Shown here in pieces: positions 16,499 through 28,038 of a stretch of DNA of 64,000 bases. The translations under genes and the position numbers were made by a program. Under the pieces are notes generated by a model. That model worked only from the letters and a program-made list of their open reading frames with translations, made no database searches and was not told the DNA's origin. Origin of the DNA: Clostridium sp. K4410.MGS-306 (GTDB lineage: Bacteria; Cyanobacteriota; Vampirovibrionia; Gastranaerophilales; Gastranaerophilaceae); assembly GCA_000980375.1 (NCBI GenBank), contig LARD01000003.1, positions 62,001-126,000 on the forward strand. The letters are read 5' to 3'. The stretch's first letter is position 1. Every line of letters begins with the position of its first letter.

Positions 16499-19400
16499 AT
16501 GTCGACAACAAATCAAGCAACCAGAGTAACACCGATGGGTATCCCTAATACCAGATTGGATGATTTACCTGATCTTATTGAAGTACAAAAGAATTCTTTT
16601 GAATGGTTTTTAAAAGAAGGCTTAAAGGAAGAGTTACTATCGTTCTCTCCTATCAAAGACTACACAGGTCGTTTGGAATTGCACTTCCTTCCAAACTATA
16701 CTTTTGACAATCCAAAGTATACGATTGAAGAAGCACGCATCCATGACGCTACTTATGCAAAACAACTCCGTGTTATGGTAAGACTTGTTAACCGTGACAC
16801 CGGTGAAATTAAAGAACAAGAAGTTTACATCGGCGACATCCCGACAATGACTGACAAAGGTACTTTCATTGTAAACGGTGCAGAACGTGTTATCGTTTCT
16901 CAAATCGTTCGTTCTCCGGGTGTGTATTTCAAACGTGAAATCTCTCCGACAGGTAAACGTTTATATAACGCAACTCTTATTCCTAACAGAGGTGCATGGT
17001 TAAAAATCGAAACTGACGCAAATGACAACATCTACGTTAAGATTGACAAAAACAGAAAAATCTTAGCTACAACATTGTTGAAAGCTCTTGGCATCACTGT
17101 TTCTGAAATGGAAACTTTGTTCACTCACGCAGAATTCTTGAAAAAGACTCTGGACAAAGACACTACAGAGACAACTGATGATGCTTTAATCGAAATCTAT
17201 AAAAAATTAAGACCCGGTGACCCCGCTTCTGCTGCTGGCGGACGTTCTATCTTAGAAGCTCGTTTCTTTGATGAAAAGAAATACGATATCGGTCGTGTAG
17301 GTCGTTATAAACTGAACAAAAAACTCGGTTTGAACTTGCCTGAAACTCAAAGAACAATCACTGTTCAAGACTTGGTAGCTTCAATCGAATACTTAATTAA
17401 CTTAACTTATGATGAAGGTTCTGTAGATGATATCGACCACCTCGGAAACAGAAGAATCCGTTCAGTTGGTGAATTGTTGCAAAACCAATTTAGAGTCGGT
17501 CTTTCAAGAATCGAAAGAATTGTTAAAGAAAGAATGACTCTTCAAGATGCTGACACTTTGACCCCGTTGAACCTTTTGAACACTAAACCTTTAGTTGCTT
17601 CATTAAAAGAGTTCTTCGGCTCATCACAGTTGTCACAGTTCATGGACCAGATTAACCCGTTGGCAGAGTTGACTCACAAAAGACGTATCTCAGCTCTCGG
17701 ACCTGGTGGTTTGGTTAGAGAAAGAGCCGGCTTTGCTGTTCGTGACATTCACCCTTCACACTACGGACGTATTTGTCCTGTTGAAACTCCTGAAGGTCCG
17801 AACGCAGGTCTTATCGGTTCTTTGGCTACTCACGCTAAAGTTAACGACTACGGATTTATTGAGTCTCCGTTCTTTGCTGTTAAAGACGGTGTTGTAACTG
17901 ACGAAGTACACTACCTCACAGCAGATGAAGAAGACAACCTCCGTATTGCGCCTGCTGACCTTGAGCTGAACGAAGACAGAAGTATCAAATATCCATACGT
18001 ACCTGTACGTTACAGATCAGAGTTTACAATGTCAGAAGGTAACAGAGTAGACTACATCGGTGTATCTCCGATTCAAATCTTCTCCGTTGCGACTTCATTG
18101 ATTCCGTTCATCGAGCACGATGACGCAAACCGTGCATTGATGGGTTCAAACATGCAGCGTCAATCAGTACCTCTTCTTATCACAGACCGTCCTGTTGTTG
18201 GTACAGGTCTTGAAAAGAGAGCTGCAAAAGACTCCGGCATGGTTGTTGTATCTGATGTTGACGGCGTTGTTGAAAAAGTTGTGGGTGAAGAAATCTACAT
18301 CAGAGACAATGCCAACAAACTCCACAGATATCAATTAATGAAATATGTAAGAAGTAACCAGGATACTTGTATTAACCAGAAGCCTATCGTAAGAGACGGT
18401 GACGAAGTTAAAGCTGGCGATGTAATTGCTGACGGTGCTTCTACACACTGCGGTGAACTTTCACTCGGTAAGAACGTTCTTTTGGCTTATATGCCTTGGG
18501 AAGGTTATAACTACGAGGATGCTATCTTGCTTTCAGAAAGATGCGTTCACGATGATATCTTCACTTCTGTACACATCGAAAAATTAGAAATAGACGCTCG
18601 TCAAACTAAACTCGGACCGGAAGAAATCACAAGAGAAGTTCCGAACGTTTCAGAAGAATCTTTACGTCACTTAGACGAAAGAGGTATCGTAAGAATCGGT
18701 GCAAGAGTTTACGCAGACGATATTCTGGTAGGTAAAGTTACACCGAAAGGTGAATCTGAACACCCGCCTGAAGAAAAACTGTTAAGAGCAATCTTTGCTG
18801 AAAAAGCAAGAGATGTAAAAGATAATTCCTTGAGAGTTCCTCACGGTGAAGGCGGCCGCGTAGTCGACGTTAAAGTATTCGACCGTGAAAAAGGTGATGA
18901 ATTGCCTCCTGGAGCAAACACTGTTATCAGAGTTTACATTGCTCAAAAACGTAAAGTATCTGTTGGTGACAAACTTTCAGGTCGTCACGGTAACAAAGGT
19001 ATTGTTTCAAGAATCTTACCTAAAGAAGATATGCCTTTCTTGCCTGACGGAACTCCTGTTGACGTAGTATTGAACCCGCTGGGTGTACCTTCCCGTATGA
19101 ACGTGGGCCAAACTTACGAAAACTTGCTCGGTATGGCTGCATACTTGAACAAAGAGTACTACGAAGCACCGTCATTTGATGAAATGTACGGCGGCGGTAT
19201 GTCTGAAAAAGTTACCAGAGAAGAACTTCTTAAAGGTATTAAGAAAATGGGAATCGACTGGGTCGGTGAAGACGGTAAAGTTAGACTTATCGACGGTAGA
19301 ACCGGCGAACCGTTTGACAGACCGGTAGCAGTTGGTTTGACATATGTATTGAAACTTGTTCACCTTGTAGATGACAAAATTCACGCAAGAAGCACAGGTC

Positions 19401-19813
19401 CATACTCACTCGTAACTCAACAGCCTCTGGGTGGTAAAGCTCAATTCGGCGGTCAAAGATTCGGTGAGATGGAGGTTTGGGCATTAGAAGCTTACGGTGC
19501 TGCTTATACTCTTCAAGAAATGTTAACAATCAAATCAGACGATGTTAACGGACGTTCAAGAGCATACGAAGCAATCGTTAAAGGCGACAACATCCCAAGA
19601 CCTGGTATTCCTGAATCGTTTAAAGTACTCGTTAGAGAACTTCAATCAATCGGTTTGGATATCACCGTTGCTAAAAAAGGCGGCGAAGAGGTCGACTTAA
19701 TGTCTGACACTGATGATTTAAGAAAATCATCTGCAAAAAGAACATTATCTGACATCGATTCAGAGTTGTTGAATATCAACTTCTTTGAAACGCCTACATC
19801 ATTTAAAGAATAA
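16499..19813 (+). CDS. rpoB: DNA-directed RNA polymerase subunit beta
   Basis: An 1104-residue beta subunit, the length usual in Cyanobacteria and shorter than the proteobacterial form. Conserved blocks are visible throughout, such as [11 protein letters not shown], the rifampicin-region [19 protein letters not shown] and [52 protein letters not shown] and the C-terminal [16 protein letters not shown]. It is the first gene of rpoB-rpoC1-rpoC2, with 19 bases to the next gene. The usual rplKAJL genes do not precede it. Rifampicin-pocket residues look wild-type in the visible motif. Confidence 0.98.
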   Translation: MSTTNQATRVTPMGIPNTRLDDLPDLIEVQKNSFEWFLKEGLKEELLSFSPIKDYTGRLELHFLPNYTFDNPKYTIEEARIHDATYAKQLRVMVRLVNRDTGEIKEQEVYIGDIPTMTDKGTFIVNGAERVIVSQIVRSPGVYFKREISPTGKRLYNATLIPNRGAWLKIETDANDNIYVKIDKNRKILATTLLKALGITVSEMETLFTHAEFLKKTLDKDTTETTDDALIEIYKKLRPGDPASAAGGRSILEARFFDEKKYDIGRVGRYKLNKKLGLNLPETQRTITVQDLVASIEYLINLTYDEGSVDDIDHLGNRRIRSVGELLQNQFRVGLSRIERIVKERMTLQDADTLTPLNLLNTKPLVASLKEFFGSSQLSQFMDQINPLAELTHKRRISALGPGGLVRERAGFAVRDIHPSHYGRICPVETPEGPNAGLIGSLATHAKVNDYGFIESPFFAVKDGVVTDEVHYLTADEEDNLRIAPADLELNEDRSIKYPYVPVRYRSEFTMSEGNRVDYIGVSPIQIFSVATSLIPFIEHDDANRALMGSNMQRQSVPLLITDRPVVGTGLEKRAAKDSGMVVVSDVDGVVEKVVGEEIYIRDNANKLHRYQLMKYVRSNQDTCINQKPIVRDGDEVKAGDVIADGASTHCGELSLGKNVLLAYMPWEGYNYEDAILLSERCVHDDIFTSVHIEKLEIDARQTKLGPEEITREVPNVSEESLRHLDERGIVRIGARVYADDILVGKVTPKGESEHPPEEKLLRAIFAEKARDVKDNSLRVPHGEGGRVVDVKVFDREKGDELPPGANTVIRVYIAQKRKVSVGDKLSGRHGNKGIVSRILPKEDMPFLPDGTPVDVVLNPLGVPSRMNVGQTYENLLGMAAYLNKEYYEAPSFDEMYGGGMSEKVTREELLKGIKKMGIDWVGEDGKVRLIDGRTGEPFDRPVAVGLTYVLKLVHLVDDKIHARSTGPYSLVTQQPLGGKAQFGGQRFGEMEVWALEAYGAAYTLQEMLTIKSDDVNGRSRAYEAIVKGDNIPRPGIPESFKVLVRELQSIGLDITVAKKGGEEVDLMSDTDDLRKSSAKRTLSDIDSELLNINFFETPTSFKE

Positions 19814-19832
19814 CTAATAAGGAGATAATAAA

Positions 19833-21548
19833 TTGTCTACAAGTATAGATTATTTTGACTATATACGAATAAGTATCGCTTCTCCGGAGCGTATACTGAA
19901 ATGGTCATACGGTGAAGTTACAAAACCGGAAACAATCAACTATAGAACATTGAAACCTGAAAGAGACGGTTTGTTCTGCGAAAGAATCTTTGGACCTACA
20001 AAGGACTGGGAATGCTATTGCGGTAAGTACAAACGCGTAAGACACAAAGGTATCATCTGCGAACGCTGCGGCGTTGAAGTTACTGATTCAAAAGTAAGAA
20101 GACACAGAATGGGCCACATCAAACTGGCTGCTCCTGTTTCTCACATCTGGTTCTTGAAGGGTATTCCTTCATATCTGGGCTTGCTTTTGGATATGTCTTT
20201 AAAAGATCTCGAACAGGTTATCTATTTCAACAACTATGTTGTAATCGACCCTGCTGATTCAGGATTCAAAAAATATCAATTGCTTTCAGAAGAAGAATAC
20301 GAAGACTTCATCATGGAAAACGAAGAATCTGCTCTGAAAGTTGGTATCGGTGCCGAAGCTATTAAAGAACTTCTCGGCGAAATCAATATGACAGAACTCG
20401 TTGAAGAAATCAGAGGCGAATTGGCTCAAGCAGGCGGCTCTGTACAAAAAAGAGCAAAATTAATTAAGAGATTAAGATTAATCGAATCATTAATTGCTTC
20501 AAATACAGAACCTACCTGGATGATTATGGATGTATTGCCTGTTACTCCTCCGGACTTGAGACCTATGGTTCAATTGGACGGCGGACGTTTTGCAACATCT
20601 GACTTAAACGACCTTTACAGACGTGTTATCAACAGAAACAACCGTTTGTTGAGATTGCTTGAGATGGGCGCTCCCGAAATCATCGTAAGAAACGAAAAAC
20701 GTATGCTTCAAGAAGCTGTTGACGCTCTTATCGATAACGGCAGAAGAGGCAGAACTGTTGTTGGCCCTAATAACAGACCGTTAAAATCATTATCAAATAT
20801 CATCGAAGGTAAACAGGGCCGTTTCAGACAAAACTTGCTGGGTAAACGTGTTGACTACTCAGGCCGTTCAGTTATCGTTGTAGGCCCGAGCCTTGAGTTG
20901 AACCAGTGCGGTTTGCCTAAAGAAATGGCAATTGAGCTGTTCAAACCTTTTGTTGTTAATAAATTAATTGAACGCGGTTTGGTACAAAACATCAAATCTG
21001 CTAAAAAGAAAATAGAACGTTCTGAACCCGTAGTTTGGGATATCTTGGAAGAAGTAATCGACGGACACCCTGTAATGCTTAACCGTGCCCCGACACTTCA
21101 CAGACTGGGTATTCAGGCGTTTGAACCTAAATTGGTTGAAGGTAGAGCAATCCAGCTTCACCCGCTCGTTTGTACAGCATTCAACGCTGACTTCGACGGT
21201 GACCAGATGGCTGTTCACGTACCTCTGTCAATTGAGGCTCAAACAGAAGCAAGAATGTTAATGTTAGCTACTAACAACATCCTCGCTCCTGCCACAGGTA
21301 AACCTATCATCACTCCTACACAGGATATGGTTTTGGGTATGTATTACCTGACTATCTTGAAAAATCATGACGGCAACGATGAAATTAAAGGCTACTTCTA
21401 CAGCTTTGCCGATGCAATCTCTGCTTTGGAAGCTAAAGTTATAGACCTTCACGATAAAATCGTTGTAAGAGATGAAAAAGGCGAAAGAATCGAAACTACT
21501 GTTGGAAGAATCATCTTCAATGAAACAGTAAGAAAAGCTCTTGCCTAG
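19833..21548 (+). CDS. rpoC1: RNA polymerase subunit gamma (RpoC1, N-terminal half of beta-prime)
   Basis: A 571-residue protein equal to the N-terminal half of bacterial beta-prime. The zinc site uses Cys61, Cys63, Cys76 and Cys79 (CYCGKYKR ... CERCG). The catalytic Mg motif NADFDGDQ is at 451-458. The start is TTG, chosen because GGAG lies eight bases upstream and the N-terminus ([13 protein letters not shown]) is conserved. The chain stops after [15 protein letters not shown], where cyanobacterial RpoC1 ends, and the rest is encoded by the next gene. It is somewhat shorter than typical cyanobacterial RpoC1 (about 620 aa, from memory). Confidence 0.96.
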   Translation: MSTSIDYFDYIRISIASPERILKWSYGEVTKPETINYRTLKPERDGLFCERIFGPTKDWECYCGKYKRVRHKGIICERCGVEVTDSKVRRHRMGHIKLAAPVSHIWFLKGIPSYLGLLLDMSLKDLEQVIYFNNYVVIDPADSGFKKYQLLSEEEYEDFIMENEESALKVGIGAEAIKELLGEINMTELVEEIRGELAQAGGSVQKRAKLIKRLRLIESLIASNTEPTWMIMDVLPVTPPDLRPMVQLDGGRFATSDLNDLYRRVINRNNRLLRLLEMGAPEIIVRNEKRMLQEAVDALIDNGRRGRTVVGPNNRPLKSLSNIIEGKQGRFRQNLLGKRVDYSGRSVIVVGPSLELNQCGLPKEMAIELFKPFVVNKLIERGLVQNIKSAKKKIERSEPVVWDILEEVIDGHPVMLNRAPTLHRLGIQAFEPKLVEGRAIQLHPLVCTAFNADFDGDQMAVHVPLSIEAQTEARMLMLATNNILAPATGKPIITPTQDMVLGMYYLTILKNHDGNDEIKGYFYSFADAISALEAKVIDLHDKIVVRDEKGERIETTVGRIIFNETVRKALA

Positions 21549-21611
21549 TTCAGGATAAATAAATCAAAACCTTGGCAGTACACAAATACAAACTAAAGGG
21601 AAGTATAAAGA

Positions 21612-24600
21612 ATGGATACATTAATTCAAAAACATAATAAAAAAACAATGGAGTTCATAAATCAGATTGTGAACAAAAAAGCATTGAATAACCTTCTCGC
21701 TCAAGTTTACCTCGAGTACGGCGGCTCAAAAGCAGCTAACCTCGCAAACAGCTTGAAAAACCTCGGTTATAAATATGCTACATTATCAGGTACAACAATC
21801 TCAATCAGCGATTTGAGCGTACCTCCTGTAAAAAAAGAGCTTTTGGCAGAAGCTGAAGCAGAAATCGAAAAGTCTACAAACCGCTACCTTAAAGGTGAAA
21901 TCACAGAGGTAGAAAGATATACAAAAGTTATTGACACCTGGTCTGAAACAACAGCTAAGTTGACAGAACAGGTAGTAGAAAACTTCGACAGATTGAATCC
22001 GGTATATATGATGGCATTCTCTGGAGCCAGAGGTAACCTTTCTCAGGTATCACAGCTGGTTGGTATGCGTGGCTTGATGGCAGACGCACAAGGCCAAATC
22101 ATCGACTTGCCGATTAAATCAAACTTTAAAGAAGGCTTGTCAGTTACCGAATACATCATTTCTTCTTACGGTGCACGTAAAGGTCTTGTAGATACAGCGT
22201 TGAAAACAGCTGACTCAGGTTATTTGACAAGACGTCTGGTTGACGTTGCTCAAGATGTAATCATCAGAGAAGATGACTGTCATACTACAAAATTCATCAC
22301 AATGACAGACATCAAAGACGGTGAAAAGGTTGTTGCTCCGTTAAAAGAAAGACTTTTGGGAAGAACAATTTTTGAAGACATTAAAGATGCTGACGGAAAC
22401 GTTGTAGTTCCTGCTGGTACAACAATGGACAGAGAAGATATCAAAAAAATCGATTCAATCGAGCTTCACGAGCTCAAAGTGCGTTCAGCTTTGACATGTG
22501 CTCTTGAATACGGCGTATGCCGCAAGTGCTACGGCTGGGCAATGACTACTCAAAAAATGGTTGATGTTGGTGAAGCTATTGGTATTATCGCAGCTCAATC
22601 AATCGGTGAACCCGGTACACAGCTTACAATGAGAACCTTCCACACCGGTGGTGTATTCAAAGGTTCAGGTGCCATGAAGCACATCGACGCTGATATTGAC
22701 GGTGAAATCATTTCTAAATTAAAAACAAAAGAATTGAGAACACGTCACGGTGATATCGTACAGGTTAACATCCAAGAAGGCGACCTCGAATTAAAAGGCG
22801 CTAAAATGACTAGAAAATACCATATCCCTACAGGTGCAAAAATGTATGTGGTTAATGGTATGCAACTCAAAAAAGGCGATCCTATTTGTGAATTTGAACC
22901 TGCTTCATCAGGTGACGGCAGCCGTTTGACAGAAAAAGCTACAAAGGATATCAACTCTGATTTGTCAGGTGAAGTATTCTTTGAAGATTTTGTGGCTGAC
23001 GAAAAGAAAGACAGACAGGGCAACGTTTCAAGAACTGCAAACAAAAACGGTATTGTTTGGGTATTGGGCGGTGACGTATACAACCTTCCCGGCGGTTCTA
23101 AAATCCTTGTTAAAGACGGCCAGAAAATCAAAACAGGTGAAAAACTCGCTGAAACTCATATTTCATCAGAACACGGCGGTGAGGTAAGAGTTGGTGAAAA
23201 CCTCGTTGTTGAAGAAGTTAAATTTGAAGGCAAAAAGATCAAAAAAATTGTTCAAGGTAAAGAATTGACAATTGTTATTGCTTCTATTGCTCCTTTAAAC
23301 GCAACTTTTGAAACTACTAAAAAAGAACAATTCTGGACAGTTGATTCTACAGGCGAAAAATACATTGTTAAATCTCCTGCTGATACAACTGTAGAAAACG
23401 GAATGATTATTGCTGAGTTAATCGACGATGAATATTCCGTTCAATCTTCAGGCGAAATCAGATACATGGGTATTGAAGTAGATGAAAATCAAATCATCAC
23501 AAAACCCGGCTCTGTAGTATTTATTCCTGAAGAAGTTCACCAGATTAATAAAGACGTTACTTTAAAAATGGTTGAAAATAATACTTTTGTTACTGCAGGT
23601 ACAGAGGTTGTTAAAGACCTTTATACACACATTGACGGTATTGTTGAAATCAAAGAATTTAACGATATTATCCACGAAGTAATAGTAAGACCCGGCGAAA
23701 TTCATACACTTGAATCAATCGGCGACTTAAAAGTGGAAGAAGGCGAAGTTGTTGAAAAAGGCACTGTTATCGCAGGCAAAATTAAAGCTAAAGAAACTTC
23801 TATCGTAACTATTCTCGAATCAGAAGATGATAGCCTTGCTATTGATGACCTCGACGAAGATATCGATGTAACTTCTCTTGATGATGATTCAATTGCTAAC
23901 AAACCTGTACAAATCCTTGTAAGACCTGTTCAGCAGTTTGATATTCACCCTAAATCCGTAAGCATCGAATTCGAAAGCACAGATGAAGCGATCAGCATCG
24001 TTCCTGTTACTCAATTGCAGTATAAAGACGGTGCAAGAGTAAGAAACCTCGACGGTGCAACATTGACAAGAACAAGTCTTGTTCTTCAAATGCAAGGTTA
24101 TTTGAGCCACCTCAAAGGTATGGTTGAAATGATCAACGAAAACGAGCTTAAAGTTGTTGTATTGGAAACTTTAATCGTAAGACGTGAAGTTGAAGGTACA
24201 AATAAAGCTTCATTGCAAACAGAACTGCTTGTTGAAAACGGACAGGTTATTGCTCCTAAAGAACCTGTTGCAAAAACTCAGGTACTTGCTATCAATGACG
24301 GTGTTGCAAGCATTAAATCAGACAAAGAAGACTTGAGAAGATTACTTCTTATCTCTGATAACGTAGAACAAACAATCAAACTGAAAACTAAACCGGTTGT
24401 TAAAGAAGGCGACTTTGTAAGACGTGACGGAGTTATCTCTGAAAGTGGAGAAACTACTCCGACATCAGGTCAGGTTGTTGCAGTAGCTAAAGATTCTGTA
24501 ACAGTAAGAATCGGTCGTCCTTACTTAATCAGCCCCGGTACTATGTTACAAGTTGATTCAGGTTCTCTCGTACTGCGCGGTGATATGTTAGCCAACCTTG

Positions 24601-25448
24601 TATTTGAAAGACAAAAAACAGGTGACATCGTACAGGGTCTTCCGAGAGTAGAAGAATTGTTAGAAGGTCGTAAACCTAAAGATTCTGCTATTCTTGCCGA
24701 ATTTGATGCTGTTGCTGAAATCGAAATCGAAGACGACGTGCCGAGATTGTACCTCGTTAACGAAAACGGCAGAACAGAAATCAAATACCCGATTGACTCA
24801 AACATCATCGTTCAAGACAAACAAAAAATCAGCGTAGGTCAACCGTTAACAAGCGGACCTTTGAACCCGCATGACGTTATCAGATTGAACGGTATCGAAG
24901 CCGCTCAACAATACCTTGTAGATGAAGTACAAAGAGTATACCGTTCTCAAGGTGTAGAAATTGCTGATAAACACGTTGAAATCATTGTTCGTCAGATGAC
25001 TAAGAAAGTTAAAGTACTTGAATCAGGCGATACAAAACTCTTGCCGGGTGAATTGGTTGAAATTCAAGCTCTTGAAATCGAAAACCAAACAGTTGAAGAA
25101 GCCGGCGGCGCTCCCGCTACTTACGAACCTGTATTGCTCGGTATCACTAAAGCTTCTTTGAACACAGAAAGCTTTATCTCTGCAGCATCCTTCCAGGAAA
25201 CTACAAGAATCCTTACAGAAGCAGCTGTAGATGGTAAAAAAGACTTGTTAAGAGGTCTTAAAGAAAACGTAATCATCGGTAGATTAATTCCTGCCGGTAC
25301 AGGTTACTACCACTTGACTCACGCTTCCGAAGAAAAAGATAAAGAAGCTCAAAGAAGAGCAGCACAAAAGAACAATGCCAGAAAACCTTCCGCAATTTTG
25401 GAAGAAATTGAAGGTATGTTCGGTGCTCCCGACTTTACTGTAGAATAA
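21612..25448 (+). CDS. rpoC2: RNA polymerase subunit beta-prime (RpoC2, C-terminal half)
   Basis: A 1278-residue subunit carrying the C-terminal half of beta-prime. Conserved parts include YMMAFSGARGNLSQVSQLVG, the zinc site CALEYGVCRKCYGW, SIGEPGTQLTMRTFHTGG (trigger-loop region) and a late block with VQGLPRVEELLEGRKP and RLIPAGTGY. Between roughly residues 360 and 940 lies a large insertion of repeated barrel-sandwich-like modules (many G-D-x-V and K-x-G-x-x-I patterns), matching the SI3 insertion of cyanobacterial RpoC2. It begins 63 bases after rpoC1 with AAAGGGAAG upstream and is followed by a strong terminator. Confidence 0.97.
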   Translation: MDTLIQKHNKKTMEFINQIVNKKALNNLLAQVYLEYGGSKAANLANSLKNLGYKYATLSGTTISISDLSVPPVKKELLAEAEAEIEKSTNRYLKGEITEVERYTKVIDTWSETTAKLTEQVVENFDRLNPVYMMAFSGARGNLSQVSQLVGMRGLMADAQGQIIDLPIKSNFKEGLSVTEYIISSYGARKGLVDTALKTADSGYLTRRLVDVAQDVIIREDDCHTTKFITMTDIKDGEKVVAPLKERLLGRTIFEDIKDADGNVVVPAGTTMDREDIKKIDSIELHELKVRSALTCALEYGVCRKCYGWAMTTQKMVDVGEAIGIIAAQSIGEPGTQLTMRTFHTGGVFKGSGAMKHIDADIDGEIISKLKTKELRTRHGDIVQVNIQEGDLELKGAKMTRKYHIPTGAKMYVVNGMQLKKGDPICEFEPASSGDGSRLTEKATKDINSDLSGEVFFEDFVADEKKDRQGNVSRTANKNGIVWVLGGDVYNLPGGSKILVKDGQKIKTGEKLAETHISSEHGGEVRVGENLVVEEVKFEGKKIKKIVQGKELTIVIASIAPLNATFETTKKEQFWTVDSTGEKYIVKSPADTTVENGMIIAELIDDEYSVQSSGEIRYMGIEVDENQIITKPGSVVFIPEEVHQINKDVTLKMVENNTFVTAGTEVVKDLYTHIDGIVEIKEFNDIIHEVIVRPGEIHTLESIGDLKVEEGEVVEKGTVIAGKIKAKETSIVTILESEDDSLAIDDLDEDIDVTSLDDDSIANKPVQILVRPVQQFDIHPKSVSIEFESTDEAISIVPVTQLQYKDGARVRNLDGATLTRTSLVLQMQGYLSHLKGMVEMINENELKVVVLETLIVRREVEGTNKASLQTELLVENGQVIAPKEPVAKTQVLAINDGVASIKSDKEDLRRLLLISDNVEQTIKLKTKPVVKEGDFVRRDGVISESGETTPTSGQVVAVAKDSVTVRIGRPYLISPGTMLQVDSGSLVLRGDMLANLVFERQKTGDIVQGLPRVEELLEGRKPKDSAILAEFDAVAEIEIEDDVPRLYLVNENGRTEIKYPIDSNIIVQDKQKISVGQPLTSGPLNPHDVIRLNGIEAAQQYLVDEVQRVYRSQGVEIADKHVEIIVRQMTKKVKVLESGDTKLLPGELVEIQALEIENQTVEEAGGAPATYEPVLLGITKASLNTESFISAASFQETTRILTEAAVDGKKDLLRGLKENVIIGRLIPAGTGYYHLTHASEEKDKEAQRRAAQKNNARKPSAILEEIEGMFGAPDFTVE

Positions 25449-25463
25449 TTAATATTCTTAATA

Positions 25464-25497
25464 AAAAAAGCGGTATCTTAACGGTACCGCTTTTTTA
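25464..25497 (+). terminator. Rho-independent terminator of the rpoBC1C2 operon
   Basis: A 12-bp perfect stem AAAAAAGCGGTA / TACCGCTTTTTT with a 9-base loop, ending in a T-rich tail, 15 bases after the rpoC2 stop. The A/T flanks make it potentially bidirectional. Confidence 0.92.
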
Positions 25498-25502
25498 TTT
25501 GT

Positions 25503-25530
25503 TATAATATACATGCAAAAGAAGGGAGTA
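25503..25530 (+). promoter_or_regulatory. -10 element and ribosome site for the M48 protease gene
   Basis: TATAAT at 25503-25508 lies right after the rpoC2 terminator and is followed by AAGGGAG about six bases before the ATG at 25536. No clear -35 is visible, and the transcript leader would be very short (about 20 bases). Confidence 0.4.
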
Positions 25531-25535
25531 TAAAT

Positions 25536-26384
25536 ATGAAAAAGTTATTCGGAATTTTATTGTGTTTTGTATTGAGTGCAGCCGGTGCTTTTGCTGCTTC
25601 TTACAATACCTCAACAAACTGGTTTGATACCAAAAATGTGAGCCACTTAAATACAATTGGCCAAAATATTATCAAAGCAAATAAAATGCCTTCAACCGTT
25701 ACCTTTAAAGTGACAGATAATGTAGATATGAATGCATCTAATACCAATACAACGCAATATGTTTACATATATTCAGGTGATTTAAAATATGTTGAAAATG
25801 ACAATGAACTTGCTGCTGTGGTTGCACACGAAATCGGCCACCTTGTGAACGGACATTATACAAAATCATCACTGTTAAACGGTGCTATTTCTTCTTTCAA
25901 CCCCACAACATCATCAGAAAAAAGTGCTGCAACAGTTGATTTGCTCAAGGCAATCTCATCAAGCAAGGTAAGCAAAGATAACCAAAAAGAAGCTGATATA
26001 ACAGCAGTTGATCTTATGATGAGCGCAAAATATAACCCGCTTGCTTTAATTTCTGTGGTTTATAAATCCGATATTGCCAAAAACGGAGGCTTGTTGGATT
26101 CTGATTTGTCTTGCGAAGAAAGAATTATGAACATCTATGATTACGCAAACTATAATTATCCTGAACAGGTTAAAGCAAATTATAAAACAGATTCTTATCA
26201 ACAGGCGCTTAATCTCATTTATGCGAACTTAAAGATAAGAAATGCTGATGCTAAAAAACTTGCAAAAGCAAAAAAAGAACAGGAAAAATTGAAAAAAGAC
26301 AAACTAAAAAGAGTTAGAAATATGGCAAAATCCACTAACCCCTGGAGTGCTGCTTACAGCTTACTTCAAGTTTCCGGAAATTAA
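25536..26384 (+). CDS. Secreted M48-family metalloprotease
   Basis: A 282-residue protein with a Sec signal peptide (MKKLFGILLCFVLSAAGAFA, cleavage near residue 21). The zinc motif HEIGH is at 98-102 within VVAHEIGHLVNGHY, and the likely third ligand is Glu152 in QKEADITAVDLM. These are the features of M48 peptidases of the BepA/LoiP/YcaL type, which act in envelope quality control. A Lys-rich probably helical segment (about 240-265) follows the catalytic domain; there is no TPR tail as in BepA. It is a single gene between the rpo terminator and a second secreted protein. Confidence 0.85.
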   Translation: MKKLFGILLCFVLSAAGAFAASYNTSTNWFDTKNVSHLNTIGQNIIKANKMPSTVTFKVTDNVDMNASNTNTTQYVYIYSGDLKYVENDNELAAVVAHEIGHLVNGHYTKSSLLNGAISSFNPTTSSEKSAATVDLLKAISSSKVSKDNQKEADITAVDLMMSAKYNPLALISVVYKSDIAKNGGLLDSDLSCEERIMNIYDYANYNYPEQVKANYKTDSYQQALNLIYANLKIRNADAKKLAKAKKEQEKLKKDKLKRVRNMAKSTNPWSAAYSLLQVSGN

Positions 26385-26525
26385 CAAAATTTTGCCAACT
26401 GTATATTAATTTGAAATCTTATTTTGTTTTGCAAAATATTCAATTTTATTTGAACTTTAAGGCGGTGTTTTCGTTATATAATATGTGTACTATTAAATAA
26501 AAAAGAGAGAAGGAGATTTTTATAA

Positions 26526-27002
26526 ATGAAAAAAATATTGAGTTTATTAACAGCTTTGCTGATTACAGGTATAATGACCGCCGCAAATGCAGCTACTACT
26601 CCGGAACAGGTATTGTCCTTTTTCAACAATTACGTTAGCGCTGCAAATTCATACAGTGATACAATTACATCATTTTATGCACCTGATGCAAAGATTATCA
26701 GGGTTGTTATGAAACCGGATGGAACCACTGCTACTGTTACTGCTGATACAAAACAGTATTTTAACCAGATGAGAATCGGTGCTAACCTTGCAAAAATTAA
26801 CAAATACAAAAATTTCTACACAGAAAGAAAAATAACAAAACAAGGCAATGATTATAAAATCACCTGCAAAAGACAACCATCAACAAGTGATTATAAAATC
26901 CCTGCACATTTTGTAATTGGACCGGATGCAAGCGGTAAACTCAAAATCAAAGAAGAAATGATGTATACAAAACAACAAAAGTTTTTGAAATATGCAAAGT
27001 AG
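26526..27002 (+). CDS. Secreted hypothetical protein, possible NTF2-like fold
   Basis: A 158-residue exported protein with signal peptide (cleavage near NAAT, residue 22-23). The mature part starts with TPEQVLSFFNNYVSAAN followed by FYAPDAKIIRVV and ends in long strands, which is the helix-then-sheet layout of NTF2/SnoaL-like domains; this fold is an inference. TATAAT at 26477-26482 and AAGGAGA before the ATG support expression as a separate gene. It converges on the OppF-type gene with 3 bases between the stops. Confidence 0.65.
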   Translation: MKKILSLLTALLITGIMTAANAATTPEQVLSFFNNYVSAANSYSDTITSFYAPDAKIIRVVMKPDGTTATVTADTKQYFNQMRIGANLAKINKYKNFYTERKITKQGNDYKITCKRQPSTSDYKIPAHFVIGPDASGKLKIKEEMMYTKQQKFLKYAK

Positions 27003-27005
27003 ACA

Positions 27006-27986
27006 TTAATCGTATAAATGACATTTAACATAGTGAGAGTCTGAAATTTTAATTATTTTAGGCTCTCCTATTTTTATGTTAGAGCAAATGTCTTTTGCAA
27101 AATTACATCTGGTATGGAATTTGCAAGCCTTTGGCGGGTTAACAGGTGAGGGAAGGTCTCCTGTGAGTTTTATTTCTTCTCCTTGTTTTTTGTGGATAGA
27201 TGGTACCGCTGATATAAGAGCCTGTGTGTAAGGGTGTCTTGGATCTTTAAACAGCTCATCAGCTTTGGCAAGTTCCACAATATCACCCAGATACATAACA
27301 GCTATTCTGTCAGATAAATATTTTACTACACCAAGGTCATGAGATATAAAAAGAATAGTTAAATTGAGCTTGTCTTTTAACTCCTTTAAAAGAGTAATAA
27401 TCTGCGCTTGAATACTCACATCCAACGCAGAAACAGGCTCATCTGCAACGAGGAATTGTGGTTTTAATATCAAAGCTCTTGCAATTGCTATTCTTTGTCT
27501 TTGCCCACCGGAAAACTCGTGCGGGTAGCGTTTTAGGTCTTCTTCGTTTAAACCCACAAGACTGATTATTTCGTGGATTCTCGTATTTATTTCCTGTTTG
27601 TCTCTTATTCCGTGCACAACAAGAGGTTCTCTTAAAAGACGGTATATTGTCATTCTTGGGTCGAGGCTCGAGTAGGGGTTTTGAAAAATCATTTGCGATT
27701 TTTTTCTAAAATTTTTCAATTGCTTTGTGTTCAAATCAAGCACATTTTCGTTTTCAAAAAAAACAAAACCTTCCGGATTTATCAGTTTTAAAACAGATTT
27801 GCCCAGTGTTGATTTTCCGCAGCCTGACTCTCCCACCAATCCTAGAATTTCGCCTTTGTATATATCAAGATTGATTCCGTTTAATGCGCGCAGATATTGT
27901 TTTTGGTTACCAAAACCATTGAATGTAAACCCGGATTGTATCGGGTAATACATATTTAAATCTTTAATTTCAACGAGTTTTTGCAT
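27006..27986 (-). CDS. Oligopeptide/dipeptide ABC transporter ATP-binding protein (OppF/DppF type)
   Basis: A 326-residue ATPase. Walker A GESGCGKST is at 52-60, the signature FSGGQRQRIAIARAL and Walker B FLVADEPVSALDVS follow, and the switch His lies in LFISHDLG. The C-terminal HPYTQALISAVP and a Cys-containing tail (CKFHTRCNFAKDIC) are the OppD/OppF-specific extension. It would power uptake of peptides or nickel at the inner membrane. No partner permease, second ATPase or binding protein is nearby, so the rest of the transporter must be encoded elsewhere or be lost. Confidence 0.88.
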   Translation of the reverse strand: MQKLVEIKDLNMYYPIQSGFTFNGFGNQKQYLRALNGINLDIYKGEILGLVGESGCGKSTLGKSVLKLINPEGFVFFENENVLDLNTKQLKNFRKKSQMIFQNPYSSLDPRMTIYRLLREPLVVHGIRDKQEINTRIHEIISLVGLNEEDLKRYPHEFSGGQRQRIAIARALILKPQFLVADEPVSALDVSIQAQIITLLKELKDKLNLTILFISHDLGVVKYLSDRIAVMYLGDIVELAKADELFKDPRHPYTQALISAVPSIHKKQGEEIKLTGDLPSPVNPPKACKFHTRCNFAKDICSNIKIGEPKIIKISDSHYVKCHLYD

Positions 27987-28038
27987 ATGGTTATTATAAC
28001 GTTTAATTTAAATTTGGAATATATGCTTTAAGGCAATT

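Noticed and set aside
16116..16532. Leftward 138-codon open frame across the rpoB leader
   Set aside because: It overlaps the rpoB start, lacks a ribosome site and has the Phe/Cys/Leu-rich composition of an antisense frame in AT-rich DNA.
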